From Sphingobacteriaceae bacterium (GTDB taxonomy: Bacteria; Bacteroidota; Bacteroidia; B-17B0; Aurantibacillaceae), in NCBI GenBank assembly GCA_025360355.1, contig JANYCL010000072.1, forward strand, positions 1 to 6,272: 6,272 bases of DNA, read 5' to 3'. A program made the translations under genes and the position numbers. Shown here one piece after another: positions 1 to 5,328 of the stretch; the first letter of the stretch is position 1, and each line of letters opens with the position of its first letter. The notes beneath the pieces were generated by a model that made no database searches, was not told the origin of the DNA, and saw only the letters and a list, made by a program, of their open reading frames with translations.

Positions 1-850
1 GATGTTAGTGCTCATAAAAAAAGTATTACAATTAAAAAACGCAAAAACAATTCATGAGGTGTGGCCGAACCTTGAAGTTTATTTTCATGGGGGTGTAAGT
101 TTTACTCCCTATAAAGAACAGTTTAAACAATTGTTCGATAACGAAAAAACAAATTACATACAACTCTATAGTGCATCGGAAGGTTTTTTTGGCATTCAGG
201 ATCTGCCGGGACGGAACGATATGTTATTGATGTTGGATTATGGTATCTTTTATGAATTTATTCCTTTAGAAGATGTTGGAATGGAAAATCCGCGCGTTTA
301 TAACTTATCTGAAATTAAAACAGGCGTAAATTACGCCATGCTAATTACAACAAATGCAGGTTTATGGCGTTATCAGATCGGTGATACCATTCAATTTACG
401 GATACGAATCCGTATCGCATTATTGTTTCGGGACGCACCAAACATTTTATTAATGCTTTTGGAGAAGAAGTGATGGTACATAATACAGATCAGGCCATTT
501 TTAAAGCTTGTGAAAAAACTCACGCTATGGTAACTGACTATACAGTTGCGCCAATATTTATGAATGAGAACAGCGGCTCGCACGAATGGTTAATTGAATT
601 TGAAAAAGAGCCCGATAATTTTGAGTATTTTGTGAACGAATTAGACGCTTGTCTTCAGCAATTAAACTCTGATTACGAGGCAAAGCGTTTTAATGATTAT
701 ATTTTAAAATCGCCTGTTGTTAAATTATTACCGAAAGGAAGTTTTTACAATTGGTTAAAATCAAATAACCGCTTGGGCGGACAATACAAAGTGCCACGCC
801 TGAATAATGGCAGGGAATTTGTAGATAGTATTAGTAAAGCAGCATTGTGA
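1..850 (+). CDS. GH3-family (GH3 auxin-responsive promoter-like) protein, C-terminal part
   Basis: This is the C-terminal 282 residues of a GH3-superfamily protein; the family is usually about 500 aa in Bacteroidota, so the start lies left of the window. The ATG at position 2 is almost certainly an internal Met: the single base before it (g) fits a TGG Trp codon, matching the family's usual Ser-Trp-Met stretch here. Plant GH3 enzymes adenylate a carboxylic acid and transfer it to an amino acid; substrates of bacterial homologues are unknown. Visible family motifs, counting from the ATG at 2, are YSASEG (56-61, nucleotide-binding loop), GLWRYQIGD (120-128) and SGRTKHFINAFGEE (143-156). There is no signal peptide or membrane segment in the visible part, so a cytosolic enzyme is likely. 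The stop TGA overlaps the GTG start of the next gene, suggesting an operon with translational coupling. Confidence 0.9.
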   Translation, partial: MLVLIKKVLQLKNAKTIHEVWPNLEVYFHGGVSFTPYKEQFKQLFDNEKTNYIQLYSASEGFFGIQDLPGRNDMLLMLDYGIFYEFIPLEDVGMENPRVYNLSEIKTGVNYAMLITTNAGLWRYQIGDTIQFTDTNPYRIIVSGRTKHFINAFGEEVMVHNTDQAIFKACEKTHAMVTDYTVAPIFMNENSGSHEWLIEFEKEPDNFEYFVNELDACLQQLNSDYEAKRFNDYILKSPVVKLLPKGSFYNWLKSNNRLGGQYKVPRLNNGREFVDSISKAAL

Positions 851-1653
851 AAAAATATATAAAATACATTTTAATTTTTGTCCTCTGCATCGGCGGATTT
901 GCGTTCGTAGTAACAGGCAGCAAAACGCTGTACGTCATTAAACAAAAGTTAACTCAATTTACATGTGATAATATTTGCAATACTTATTTAGTTAACGGCG
1001 AAGAAGTATCAAAATACAATTCAAGCGGAAAATTATTTTTAAAATACAGCAACAAACGTTATGGAAACATAACAACTATTGATGCAACCAATGCGTTAAA
1101 AGTATTATTATATTATAAAGACTTTCAACAATTAATTTTTTTAGATAGTCAGTTATCACAGAACGGTGATCCTATTTCTTTAGAAAGTTTGGGATACGAA
1201 CAAACAGATCTGGTTTGCTCTTCATTTAACAACAGTTTCTGGATCTATAATAAACAGGCTAATGAATTAGTGCGTTTCAATGAAAACTCGCAGCAAATTG
1301 CAAAAACCGGAAACCTGAAACAATTATTACAAGCCGAATTGAAACCGGATTTTATGATCGAACACAGCAGCTACTTATATTTAAATTGTCCGGATATAGG
1401 TATTTATGTGTTTGACATGTACGGAACATTCACCAAAATAATAAGTTTAAAAAACCTTCATGCTTTTCAAGTAAACGGTGATATTATTTATTTTTTTAGG
1501 GAAAATAGTTTCTGCTCGTATAGCACCAAAGCTTTTGAAGAAAAATGCATTCCGTATAATGATACTTTGATAAAAAATGTAAGGATAGAGAAAGACAGAC
1601 TGTTTCTTCAATTTACAGATTCCGTGAAAGCAATAGATAATTCAAACAAATAA
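847..1653 (+). CDS. Conserved hypothetical membrane-anchored or secreted protein
   Basis: A 268-aa protein I recognise only as a conserved Bacteroidota hypothetical; no function is known to me. The start is GTG at 847, overlapping the previous stop as GTGA; the next in-frame Met is far inside, and the lysine start (MKKYIKY) followed by a hydrophobic stretch (about residues 8-24) makes GTG convincing. That stretch is a signal anchor or uncleaved signal peptide, so the rest (25-268) should lie in the periplasm or outside. The body is rich in aromatic and beta-type segments with repeated patterns such as LIFLDSQLS, YLYLNCPDIGIYVFD and FQVNGDIIYFF, suggesting blades of a beta-propeller-like fold (inference). 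It contains seven Cys residues including a CDNIC pair near residues 40-44. Neighbourhood suggests co-transcription with the GH3 gene; a terminator-like hairpin follows 17 nt after the stop. Confidence 0.8.
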   Translation: MKKYIKYILIFVLCIGGFAFVVTGSKTLYVIKQKLTQFTCDNICNTYLVNGEEVSKYNSSGKLFLKYSNKRYGNITTIDATNALKVLLYYKDFQQLIFLDSQLSQNGDPISLESLGYEQTDLVCSSFNNSFWIYNKQANELVRFNENSQQIAKTGNLKQLLQAELKPDFMIEHSSYLYLNCPDIGIYVFDMYGTFTKIISLKNLHAFQVNGDIIYFFRENSFCSYSTKAFEEKCIPYNDTLIKNVRIEKDRLFLQFTDSVKAIDNSNK

Positions 1654-1670
1654 TTCTTCGTCATCCTAAT

Positions 1671-1694
1671 AAAAACATTTCGGGAAATTTTTTT
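1671..1694 (+). terminator. Possible rho-independent terminator after the hypothetical gene
   Basis: An A-rich arm (1671-1680, aaaaacattt) can pair with 1685-1694 (aaattttttt) around a cggg loop, with one C/T mismatch. The right arm ends in seven consecutive T. It begins 17 nt after the stop at 1653. The stem is almost purely A/T, so termination strength is uncertain; the large palindrome just downstream could also stop transcription. Confidence 0.4.
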
Positions 1695-1702
1695 GGATCT
1701 TG

Positions 1703-1845
1703 AGTCATGGTGAGCTTGCCGAACCATGTAATGCAAACAAAACAACTAGCCCCTGAGCTTGACGAAGGGGCTCAACTGCGCTTCGTCAAGCTCAGTGCTA
1801 AATTTATTTGTGCGTATATCATGGTTCGGCAAGCTCACCATGACT
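1703..1845. repeat. Nested inverted repeat of four REP-like palindromic units
   Basis: Outer arms of 26 bp (1703-1728 and 1820-1845) are perfect reverse complements; inner arms of 15 bp (1753-1767 and 1781-1795) are also perfect. Each arm is itself a small hairpin: CATGGT/ACCATG at 1706-1728 and its inverse at 1820-1842, AGCCCCT/AGGGGCT at 1748-1772, and GCGCT/AGTGC with one G-T pair at 1778-1798. All four share an 11-nt loop of the form GAGCTTGMCGA (or its complement). The two left units face right and the two right units face left. It lies between convergent genes, a usual place for REP/BIME-type extragenic palindromes. GAGCTTG-CGA palindromes of this kind are widespread in bacterial genomes (recalled, not searched). 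It may act as a two-way terminator or mRNA stabiliser. Confidence 0.85.
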
Positions 1846-1862
1846 TCCTCTTCGAAAATAAA

Positions 1863-2201
1863 TTACTGAATAATAATATCTTGTTGTACAGTATTACCTT
1901 CTTCTAATTTGATAATACCTGTTGCCTTTTTTGAATTTACGGTTGCCCTAACATCAAAAATTGCAGGTAATTTAAAAACAAAAGAAACTTTTCCGTTTTC
2001 ATCTGTAACACCTTGCGCTTTTACATCACCATCAACATTTGGTTTAATGTTAGCGTATAATAAAACAGTAGCGCCCTTAACAGGTGCTCCATTTGCGTCT
2101 TTACAAACTACACTCGCACCGCAAGCCGTGTTCTTGTTGCAAGAACTGCTGATCAATAATACTAGAGATAATGCGCTGCCAATTTTAATTAAAGTCTTCA
2201 T
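1863..2201 (-). CDS. Small lipoprotein with Ig-like / carboxypeptidase-regulatory-like domain
   Basis: A 112-aa protein starting at the ATG complementary to 2199-2201. A Lys start and hydrophobic core (about 4-17) lead to LISSSC with Cys21 as the likely lipidated residue; Ser at -3 is not the classical lipobox but small-residue variants occur in Bacteroidota. The mature protein has two more Cys close by (C27, C33). Residues 30-112 form a single beta-sandwich-like domain with the pattern DANGAPVKGATVLLY followed by TDENGKVSF, typical of CarboxypepD_reg-like/Big-type extracellular modules; it has no catalytic motif. It is probably an envelope-anchored structural or binding protein, function unknown. 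It runs convergent to the hypothetical gene and divergent from the PaaE-like gene (193 bp apart). No Shine-Dalgarno sequence is visible. Confidence 0.82.
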   Translation of the reverse strand: MKTLIKIGSALSLVLLISSSCNKNTACGASVVCKDANGAPVKGATVLLYANIKPNVDGDVKAQGVTDENGKVSFVFKLPAIFDVRATVNSKKATGIIKLEEGNTVQQDIIIQ

Positions 2202-2221
2202 ATTTGTAAGTTTTAGTATCT

Positions 2222-2250
2222 CTAAATTATGAAAAATACTCCCAAAACAA
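2222..2250 (-). promoter_or_regulatory. Weak candidate promoter for the lipoprotein gene
   Basis: On the minus strand a TTG (2250-2248) is followed after 18 bp by TAATTTAG (2229-2222), which differs from the Bacteroidota -7 consensus TAnnTTTG at one defined base. It ends 20 bp before the start codon. In AT-rich DNA such a match is easily found by chance. Confidence 0.3.
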
Positions 2251-2308
2251 GCGCTTTTTACTAAGCGAAACCCCTATTCCCCTAAAAACAAAGACAATTG
2301 ACCATTTT

Positions 2309-2352
2309 TACTGCCTCCTGCCACTGCTTTCTGCCACTAATTGCCATTTGCC
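2309..2352. repeat. Degenerate ~7-bp TGCC tandem repeat
   Basis: TGCC or TGCT occurs at 2312, 2319, 2325, 2332, 2342 and 2349, giving spacings of 7, 6, 7, 10 and 7 bp. The units read roughly ACTGCCT, CCTGCCA, CTGCTTT, CTGCCAC, TTGCCA and TTTGCCG. It looks like an eroded heptanucleotide array in the intergenic region upstream of the reductase gene, and its last unit contains the candidate -33 element of that gene. Confidence 0.5.
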
Positions 2353-2378
2353 GAATCACCCAAAATACCGTATTTTTG
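2347..2378 (+). promoter_or_regulatory. Probable Bacteroidota-type promoter of the PaaE-like gene
   Basis: A TTTG (2347-2350) is followed after 20 bp by TATTTTTG (2371-2378), a perfect match to the Bacteroidota -7 consensus TAnnTTTG. The ATG at 2395 lies 16 bp downstream, so the transcript leader would be very short, around 10 nt, leaving no space for a standard ribosome binding site; none is visible. Confidence 0.6.
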
Positions 2379-2394
2379 AGCCTTATTTTCTAAA

Positions 2395-3465
2395 ATGACC
2401 AAGTTCAATCCCCTAAAAGTTAAAGACATAAAACGCGAAACAGCTGATGCAGTTTCTGTAGCTTTTGATGTTCCTGCTACGTTGCAAATTCCTTATCAAT
2501 ATAAACAAGGACAATACATTACTTTAAAAATGACAATTAACGGCGAAGAAGTTCGTCGTTCTTATAGCATTTGCACCAATCCATACACCGAAAAAGAATT
2601 ACGTGTTGCAATAAAAGAAGTTAAGGACGGAAGAGTTTCCGGTTATATAAATCAAAAATTAAAAGTTGGTGATGTAATTGAAGTAATGACGCCGATGGGA
2701 AATTTTCATTCGGTATTATCAGGTGCTAACAAAAAAAATTACGTGTTGTTTGCAGGCGGAAGTGGAATTACTCCAATGATGAGTATTTTAAAAAGCATTT
2801 TACATATCGAGAAACAAAGCAACGTTACTTTAGTTTATGCTAACCGTGATGAAGAAGCTACGATTTTTAAAAGTGAATTAGAAAAAATTGCATCCGAAAA
2901 TAAAGAACATTTTAAATTAGTTAGCGTTTTCGATAATCCAAAAAATTCTGTTCCTGATCTGCAAAAAGGAATTATTACAACTGATAAAGCAAAAGCATTA
3001 ATTGAAAATTTTGGTTTAGCTAAAGCAGACGAATATTTTATTTGTGGTCCCGGACCATTAATGGAAAATATTAAAAACATATTAGAAGGATTAAAAGTAG
3101 CAAAAGAAAAAGTTCACATCGAATATTTTACAGCGGTAGCAGAAGCAGTTGCAAAAGCTGAAGGAAGCGGTAACGGCGGAAATGTAAAAAGTCAGGTTAC
3201 CGTTATACAATACGGTATTGAAACACATTTTGATCTTGATACAGATGGCGCAAGTATTTTAGATACAGCAATTGATGCCGGGGTTGATGCTCCATTCAGT
3301 TGCAAAGGTGCAGTGTGTTGTACTTGTCGTGCGAAAGTAAAAGAAGGCAAAGTAAAAATGGATGCCAATTTTGCATTGACTGATTCTGAAGTTGCTGACG
3401 GTTTTATTCTCACTTGTCAGGCACATCCTCTCACCGATAAAGTTGTGGTTGATTACGACGCTTAA
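2395..3465 (+). CDS. paaE: PaaE-like ferredoxin-NAD(P)H reductase (FAD + 2Fe-2S)
   Basis: A complete 356-aa electron-transfer protein, as far as I recall the length of Escherichia coli PaaE, the reductase of the phenylacetyl-CoA epoxidase. Domains in order are an FAD-binding barrel (about 1-108) with RRSYS at 54-58, an NAD(P)-binding domain (about 113-235) with GGSGITP at 121-127 and CGPGPLM at 217-223, a short Gly/Ala linker (250-263), and a C-terminal plant-type 2Fe-2S ferredoxin domain (264-356). The cluster ligands follow C-x4-C-x2-C-x29-C: C303, C308, C311, C341. It would pass electrons from NAD(P)H via FAD and 2Fe-2S to an oxygenase partner in the cytosol. No paaA, B, C or D gene lies next to it here, so the specific role is less certain than the family; the symbol is given by homology. 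ATG 2395 sits just after a good promoter. Confidence 0.85.
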   Translation: MTKFNPLKVKDIKRETADAVSVAFDVPATLQIPYQYKQGQYITLKMTINGEEVRRSYSICTNPYTEKELRVAIKEVKDGRVSGYINQKLKVGDVIEVMTPMGNFHSVLSGANKKNYVLFAGGSGITPMMSILKSILHIEKQSNVTLVYANRDEEATIFKSELEKIASENKEHFKLVSVFDNPKNSVPDLQKGIITTDKAKALIENFGLAKADEYFICGPGPLMENIKNILEGLKVAKEKVHIEYFTAVAEAVAKAEGSGNGGNVKSQVTVIQYGIETHFDLDTDGASILDTAIDAGVDAPFSCKGAVCCTCRAKVKEGKVKMDANFALTDSEVADGFILTCQAHPLTDKVVVDYDA

Positions 3466-3661
3466 CCTCAAACTGTTCACAGAATGAACCGTTCGCTCGT
3501 GTAAGAAGAGGAAAAACCCACCTCCGAATTTAATTACGAAATTTTTTACAATGCTATAATTCGTAGCAAGGATTGTTTATCCCGCAGACTACCTTTGATT
3601 TTCATTCCGGGAAGAATTGGCATTCGTTTCCAATTCATTTAATTTTTTTAATCATTAACAC
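3466..3661. other. Non-coding stretch dense in short hairpins, possible eroded repeat
   Basis: First part of the 300-base gene-free gap (3466-3765). No plausible gene is seen on either strand. Short self-complementary pairs follow one another: GTTCA/TGAAC (3475-3479/3485-3489), TACGAA/TTCGTA (3535-3540/3560-3565), TGCTA/TAGCA (3552-3568 region), TCCCG/CGGGA around 3580-3612, and GAATTGG/CCAATTC (3614-3636). The chain of hairpins resembles a degraded palindromic interspersed element, but this is inferred from structure only. Confidence 0.35.
3614..3649 (+). terminator. Terminator-like hairpin downstream of the PaaE-like gene
   Basis: A 7-bp perfect stem GAATTGG/CCAATTC (3614-3620 and 3630-3636) with a 9-nt loop is followed by attt, aa and a run of seven T (3643-3649). 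It lies about 150 nt after the reductase stop codon, which is far for a dedicated terminator, and the T-run starts 6 nt after the stem. Confidence 0.35.
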
Positions 3662-3746
3662 TGACGTTGGACTTTCCAGAAAAGCTATTTTGGAGTTGCA
3701 AAGATCTTTCATAAATAAATGAGCATTATTGGGAAGTCCCACGTCA
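3662..3746. repeat. Imperfect 16-bp inverted repeat upstream of the GIY-YIG gene
   Basis: TGACGTTGGACTTTCC (3662-3677) pairs with GGGAAGTCCCACGTCA (3731-3746): 14 Watson-Crick pairs, one G-T and one mismatch, around a 53-nt spacer. A further A-T and G-T pair can extend it inward. The right arm ends 19 bp before the GIY-YIG start codon. It could be a leader hairpin, an operator or the ends of an 85-bp miniature element; I see no clear flanking duplication. Confidence 0.6.
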
Positions 3747-3765
3747 AACAAATCTTTATAAGAAA

Positions 3766-4092
3766 ATGATGTTTTACGTATATGTATTACAAAGTGAAAT
3801 GGATAGAATGTTTTACACGGGCTTTACTACTAATTTAAAGCGGCGTCTTTCTGAACACAATGGAGGGCGATCCGTTTCCACGTGTTGGAGAAGGCCATTC
3901 AAACTAATTTACTTCGAAGCAGGCTTTGATCGCGAAGACGCTTTGCGTAGGGAAAAATATTTAAAATCGGGTAACGGTAAAATTTATTTGAACAACCGTT
4001 TAAGTAATTATCTTTCCGGGACCAGGATAATTGATCTGAAAAATATCGAACTTGATGCAGAACAAACTGAAATATATGATAACACAAATTGA
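3766..4092 (+). CDS. GIY-YIG domain protein (UPF0213/YhbQ-like endonuclease family)
   Basis: A 108-aa single-domain GIY-YIG protein. The first half of the signature is VYV at 5-7 and the second is YTG at 17-19; the helix after it carries N23, R26, R27 and E30-H31-N32, and the probable metal-binding Glu is E63 in LRREKYLKSG (60-69). N76-N77 follow at the usual end of the domain. The C-terminal tail (83-108) is poorly conserved-looking. Family members are small nuclease-fold proteins, some linked to DNA repair or mobile DNA; many Bacteroidota genomes carry several copies, and substrates are mostly unknown. ATG at 3766 or 3769 could serve as start; no strong Shine-Dalgarno is present. Its 3' end overlaps the likely start of the recombinase gene by 17 nt, so the two are probably co-transcribed. 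Confidence 0.87.
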   Translation: MMFYVYVLQSEMDRMFYTGFTTNLKRRLSEHNGGRSVSTCWRRPFKLIYFEAGFDREDALRREKYLKSGNGKIYLNNRLSNYLSGTRIIDLKNIELDAEQTEIYDNTN

Positions 4093-5200
4093 AATGCAGT
4101 ATGGGCTTTATGAGAATAAGGCGCATTTATTTTTAAAATTTCCTTATGATCAGGAAACAATAAGTTTTGTAAAAAATTTACAGGATGTAAAATGGAGCAA
4201 TAGCAAAAAAGCCTGGCACGTTCCTTTTAATAATGATGCGCCTGTAGCTATTATTAATTTTTTTGCCCTAAAGGGGATAAAGGTGAATTATGCGGAAGAA
4301 AAAACTCCTGTTCCGAAATCCATTCCGCTTAAACCAAATACACAATTAAAAGAACTGAACGGATACGCTGAACAAAAAATAAGATCGTTCAAGCAATGGA
4401 TGCGCTCGCGGCGCTATAGTGAAAGCACAATTGGTACTTATACTGATGCGCTGAAAATATTTTTGAGGTTTTATTCCGGTAAACCAATTCACGAAATAAC
4501 AAATGAAGATCTTATTGTATTTAACAATGATTATATTTTGAAAAATAAATTATCTGCTTCCCATCAGAATCAGGTAGTGAATGGGATAAAATTGTTTTTC
4601 AGGACTGTTGAACATTCAAAATTAGATCCTGAGTTAGTACATCGTCCGAAACGTGAAAAACTTTTGCCAAATGTTTTGAGTAAGGAAGAAGTGAAATTAA
4701 TTTTAGAAGCCCACGGCAACATAAAACACAAAGCGATGCTCAGTTTAATTTACAGTTGTGGTTTAAGACGGAATGAATTGTTGAATTTAAAATTAAACGA
4801 CATTGATTCGAAGAGAGGGCTTGTAATAATAAGAAAAGGAAAAGGAAGAAAAGACCGCGTAACTCCTTTGTCGGAAAAGATCTTGATCTTATTAAGGGAT
4901 TATTTTAAAGCTTATCAGCCAAAAGAGTGGTTGTTCGAAGGGCAAAATGGAAAAGGACAATACGATGAAAGAAGTTTGGCTAATGTTTTAAAACAAGCTC
5001 TCGAAAAAAGTAATATTAATAAACCGGTTAGTTTGCATTGGCTGCGACACAGTTTTGCAACGCATTTATTAGAAAATGGGACCGATCTGAGATATATACA
5101 GGAAATATTAGGGCATAGCAGCAGTAAAACAACTGAGATCTATACTCATGTAAGCAATAAAAGCATACAAAAAATTGTTTCTCCGTTTGATACATTATAA
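4076..5200 (+). CDS. Tyrosine recombinase / site-specific integrase (XerC/D-like)
   Basis: A 374-aa DNA strand-exchange enzyme. Using the ATG at 4076, domains are an N-terminal beta-rich module (about 8-72, KWSNSKKAWHVP inside), a core DNA-binding domain (about 96-185) and the catalytic domain (about 200-374). All six catalytic positions are visible: R231 (GLRRNEL), K256 (GKGRKDR), H321 and R324 (HWLRHSF), H347 (LGHSS) and nucleophile Y356 (EIYTHV). It ends in SPFDTL, common in this Bacteroidota integrase group. It lacks the extra segment that integron integrases carry between the catalytic Lys and HxxR. Other starts are TTG 4052, ATG 4055 and ATG 4094; 4076 was chosen because MITQ-type starts before this module are familiar in the family. 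It overlaps the GIY-YIG gene by 17 nt. No phage or conjugation gene is in view. Confidence 0.9.
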   Translation: MITQIEMQYGLYENKAHLFLKFPYDQETISFVKNLQDVKWSNSKKAWHVPFNNDAPVAIINFFALKGIKVNYAEEKTPVPKSIPLKPNTQLKELNGYAEQKIRSFKQWMRSRRYSESTIGTYTDALKIFLRFYSGKPIHEITNEDLIVFNNDYILKNKLSASHQNQVVNGIKLFFRTVEHSKLDPELVHRPKREKLLPNVLSKEEVKLILEAHGNIKHKAMLSLIYSCGLRRNELLNLKLNDIDSKRGLVIIRKGKGRKDRVTPLSEKILILLRDYFKAYQPKEWLFEGQNGKGQYDERSLANVLKQALEKSNINKPVSLHWLRHSFATHLLENGTDLRYIQEILGHSSSKTTEIYTHVSNKSIQKIVSPFDTL

Positions 5201-5229
5201 TAAAATGAGTAAATTTAACTTAGCGAAAA

Positions 5230-5292
5230 GGGTGACAAAATCACCCCCATCTTGCCAAAATGGAAGGATAGGAGCCAAAAATTCACCCCCAT
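5230..5292. repeat. Palindromic extragenic repeat with TCACCCCCAT direct repeats
   Basis: Between the recombinase and the next gene there are three linked elements: a 6-bp hairpin GGGTGA-caaaa-TCACCC (5230-5246); a 9-bp imperfect hairpin ATCTTGCCA-aaa-TGGAAGGAT (5249-5269, one mismatch and one G-T); and two direct copies of TCACCCCCAT (5241-5250 and 5283-5292), each preceded by an A-rich tract. The pattern resembles extragenic palindromes containing a CACCCCCATC-CTTGCC core that I recall from Bacteroidota genomes. The hairpin has no T-run, so it is not a standard terminator. Confidence 0.55.
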
Positions 5293-5328
5293 AAGCTAGT
5301 TACCGCGCATTTTATAACGACAAACAAT

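Noticed and set aside
2..4. ATG as the true start of the GH3-family gene
   Set aside because: The family is about 500 aa and conserved sequence begins immediately; the ATG is an internal Met and the gene is cut by the window edge.
1707..1907. 66-codon open frame on the plus strand
   Set aside because: It runs through the nested palindrome and into the antisense of the lipoprotein gene; it has no recognisable protein features.
1909..2232. 107-codon open frame on the plus strand
   Set aside because: It is antisense to the lipoprotein gene, whose signal peptide, Cys anchor and domain pattern are convincing.
2252..2267. CGCTT/AAGCG hairpin upstream of the lipoprotein gene as an operator
   Set aside because: Only 5 bp of stem, no second copy and no known regulator match; not distinguishable from chance.
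2835..3480. Three minus-strand open frames inside the reductase gene
   Set aside because: They are antisense shadows of a well-supported 356-aa enzyme with every cofactor motif in place.
3662..3746. Integron attC site
   Set aside because: GTTGGAC fits GTTRRRY and GTCCCAC nearly fits RYYYAAC, but the order is opposite to that of an attC site, and the recombinase lacks the integron-integrase insertion.
5205..5294. 29-codon open frame after the recombinase (ATG 5205, stop 5292-5294)
   Set aside because: It spans both hairpins and both TCACCCCCAT copies, so its sequence is explained by the repeat; there is no evidence of translation.
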